NCBI RefSeq assembly: GCF_008973825.1
Contig: NZ_WCHR01000005.1
Span: 62,001-126,000 of the forward strand
Direction of reading: 5' to 3'
From: Gemmobacter serpentinus
Lineage (GTDB): Bacteria > Pseudomonadota > Alphaproteobacteria > Rhodobacterales > Rhodobacteraceae
Length of the DNA: 64,000 nt
Every line of letters begins with the position of its first letter. The first letter of the stretch is position 1. Below, piece by piece: positions 62,672-64,000 of this stretch. Made by a program: the position numbers and the translations under genes. The notes beneath the pieces were generated by a model. It ran no database searches and was not told the origin of the DNA. It saw only the letters and a list, made by a program, of their open reading frames with translations.

Positions 62672-63748
62672 TTATCGGAAACGATCCGGGGCAAGCTGCG
62701 CCAGCAAAGCTGCGGAAAAGGCGGTTGGCCGGTCGGCCAGCAGATCCGCCACCAGCCCCGCGATGGCGGGCGAGGTCTGGAAGCCATAGCCGCCCTGCCC
62801 TGCCAGCCAGAAGAAATCGGGCTGCCCGGGGTCACGGCCGATCACCGGCACACGGTCCGGGGAAAAGCTGCGCAGACCGGCCCAATTGGCGATCATGCGG
62901 GTCACCGGCTCGGTCACCATCTCCTCGTATCGCGCCAGCCCCTCGGCCAGCACCATATCATCGGCCCAGGCGTCATGCGGCGCGGCGCGATCCTCCTCAG
63001 CGGGCGAGACGATCAGCGCCCCGGCATCGGGCTTGGCATACCAGCTTTCGCCGCAGCCAAAGATCATCGGCCAGCCCGACACATCCTGACCGCCGGGTGC
63101 CGGGATCCGCGCCATGGATCGGCGATAGGGCGTGATGCCCTTTGGCACCACCCCGGCCATGCCGGCAATCTGATCTGCCCATGCCCCGGCGGCATTGATC
63201 AAGATGCGCGCGCTTTCCACGCCAGCGGGGGTCGTGATCTGCCAGACACCGCCCTGCCGTGTGATGGCACTGACGCGGGCGTTGCAACGCAGCGTGCCCC
63301 CCGCCGCCCGCAGCCGCTTGATATGGGTCTGGATCAGCAGATCGGTGTCGATATCCCAGGCGTGATCGGCGATGGCGGCAAAGGCCACCGTCCCAGGGTT
63401 GAGGATTGGCACAATGCTGCGCGCGGCCTCGGGGGCAATTTCCTTCAGCATGAAGCCGGTCAGGTCGCGGTCAAACTCCGCCCGCTGATCGGCACGCGCC
63501 ACGACCATCAATCCGCGCGGCAGAAGCATCCCCCGCAGGGCGTCGAAGCCATTCCGAGAGGCCAGCGACAGCTCCACCACCGGGGGCAGGCCATAGCGCG
63601 GCTCATAAAGCGCGGCAGATCGGCCCGAGGCGTGATGCGCCGGATGCGCCTCCGCCTCCAGGACCAGGGTTGCGCCAAGCGGTGCCAGTTCCGCCGCTGC
63701 CGAAAGGCCGGCGATACCGCCGCCGATAATCAGGAAATCATGTGTCAT
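62672..63748 (-). CDS. FAD-dependent oxidoreductase, D-arginine dehydrogenase (DauA)-like
   Basis: A 358-aa flavoprotein of the DAO family. The FAD motif FLIIGGGIAGLSAAAEL is at residues 5-21; HHASGRSAALYEPRYG, DIDTDLLIQTHIKRL, LINAAGAWADQIAGMAGV, GWPMIFGCGESWYAKPDAG and WAGLRSFSPD line up well with the Pseudomonas D-arginine dehydrogenase DauA, which oxidises many D-amino acids. The substrate is not proven. The unit with the GH25 gene, 135 nt farther, is not clearly an operon. Confidence 0.84.
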   Translation of the reverse strand: MTHDFLIIGGGIAGLSAAAELAPLGATLVLEAEAHPAHHASGRSAALYEPRYGLPPVVELSLASRNGFDALRGMLLPRGLMVVARADQRAEFDRDLTGFMLKEIAPEAARSIVPILNPGTVAFAAIADHAWDIDTDLLIQTHIKRLRAAGGTLRCNARVSAITRQGGVWQITTPAGVESARILINAAGAWADQIAGMAGVVPKGITPYRRSMARIPAPGGQDVSGWPMIFGCGESWYAKPDAGALIVSPAEEDRAAPHDAWADDMVLAEGLARYEEMVTEPVTRMIANWAGLRSFSPDRVPVIGRDPGQPDFFWLAGQGGYGFQTSPAIAGLVADLLADRPTAFSAALLAQLAPDRFR

Positions 63749-63827
63749 ATCGGCAGATTACGCCGCGAATTCCGCACCGTCACGCCTGTTTGCGACGCCG
63801 CATGACGCAGGCCCCACCGCAGATGCA

Positions 63828-63852
63828 AAAGGCCCGCAAGATGCGGGCCTTT
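63828..63852. terminator. Rho-independent terminator
   Basis: A perfect 10-bp stem, AAAGGCCCGC (63828-63837) with GCGGGCCTTT (63843-63852), loop AAGAT. On the minus strand it follows the BMP gene stop (63874) by 21 nt and ends with TTTT, so it separates that gene from the oxidoreductase. Confidence 0.8.
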
Positions 63853-63873
63853 CGTTACGACCAAGGGATGGTC

Positions 63874-64000
63874 TTATTTCGGGATATCGCCCTTGATGCC
63901 TTCGACAAAGAAGTTCATGCCCAGCAGATCGCCATCGGGTGCGGTTGCGCCTTCGGCCAACCAGTCGGAGCCATCCTGCTTTTTGATCGGGCCGGTGAAG
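63874..64000 (-). CDS. BMP family ABC transporter substrate-binding protein, C-terminal 41 residues
   Basis: The last 41 codons of a gene that continues past the right edge. The residues GPIKKQDGSDWLAEG and GDLLGMNFFVEGIKGDIPK are the characteristic C-terminus of BMP family binding proteins, which serve nucleoside-type ABC importers. The protein differs in sequence from the BMP protein at 30.1 kb, so the genome encodes at least two such systems. Its partners lie outside the window. Confidence 0.78.
   Translation of the reverse strand, partial: FTGPIKKQDGSDWLAEGATAPDGDLLGMNFFVEGIKGDIPK

Noticed and set aside
61886-63805. 639-codon frame on the plus strand
   Set aside because: It runs antisense through both the GH25 and the DauA-like genes and across the gap between them, so it cannot be a conserved gene.

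Overview
The window is a GC-rich, gene-dense chromosomal segment of an alphaproteobacterium, most likely of the family Rhodobacteraceae (Rhodobacter, Paracoccus or Gemmobacter-like). The assignment rests on gene content and order: a DUF952-pyrD pair with overlapping ends, nfuA-tsaB-rimI, phosphatidylcholine synthase, a TauE/SafE transporter coupled to a TIGR02186 protein, a DUF1127 protein and a ruvC-ruvA-htpX-ruvB run. Short GC-rich repeats carrying GAGTATTTGG or ATATCCTCGGGG, of a type familiar from Rhodobacterales genomes, also point there. No rRNA or tRNA gene, CRISPR array, prophage, transposase or integrase of a mobile element was seen; the one tyrosine recombinase is a housekeeping XerC. 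About 63 protein genes are supported, two of them incomplete at the window edges and two shorter than 60 codons.

Layout. 1-9.6 kb: 5' part of meaB, a DUF3108 protein, a 55-aa protein, a periplasmic 5'-nucleotidase, DUF952-pyrD, yqgE, a stand-alone DsbD-alpha domain protein, coaBC, cobU with a histidine phosphatase, and a glutathione transferase with a cysteine-rich tail. 9.7-19.1 kb: comM/yifB, gshB-yraN-rsmI, and facing away from them an LpoA-like lipoprotein, glnD and murJ. 19.3-28.2 kb: trpS, a rhomboid-fold protein without catalytic residues, a VOC protein, an EamA exporter divergent from an AraC regulator, a class IV aminotransferase, a site-2 protease, a stress protein, an Asp/Glu racemase and small unknowns. 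28.3-29.9 kb: nfuA, tsaB, rimI. 30.1-35.6 kb: a five-gene nucleoside uptake operon (BMP-type binding protein, double ATPase, two permeases, purine nucleoside phosphorylase). 35.9-39.9 kb: TauE/SafE plus TIGR02186, MATE exporter and two hotdog thioesterases.

40-43.2 kb: two related MerR regulators, a DmdC-like acyl-CoA dehydrogenase and a 70-aa protein, with a cluster of ACGTCA motifs in front of the second regulator. 43.3-46.6 kb: pcs, xerC, DUF484, fructose-6-phosphate aldolase. 46.7-52.8 kb: priA, MFS transporter, msrA, prmA, a small membrane protein. 53-56.8 kb: DUF1127 protein, then ruvC-ruvA-htpX-ruvB. 56.8-64 kb: EamA transporter, ogt, ileS, a GH25 lysozyme lipoprotein, a D-arginine-dehydrogenase-like flavoenzyme, and the 3' end of another BMP-family binding protein.

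Most of the segment is core metabolism, translation, envelope and DNA repair. No convincing wholly new multi-gene system is visible. The observations most worth following are the degenerate rhomboid, the transferase with the CPYS/CxxxC tail, htpX inside the ruv cluster, the ACGTCA cluster of the MerR/acyl-CoA dehydrogenase locus with its intercistronic 14-bp hairpin, a 93-nt inverted repeat between murJ and trpS, and several small conserved-looking genes. All product names come from reading motifs and family resemblance by eye; no database search was run.
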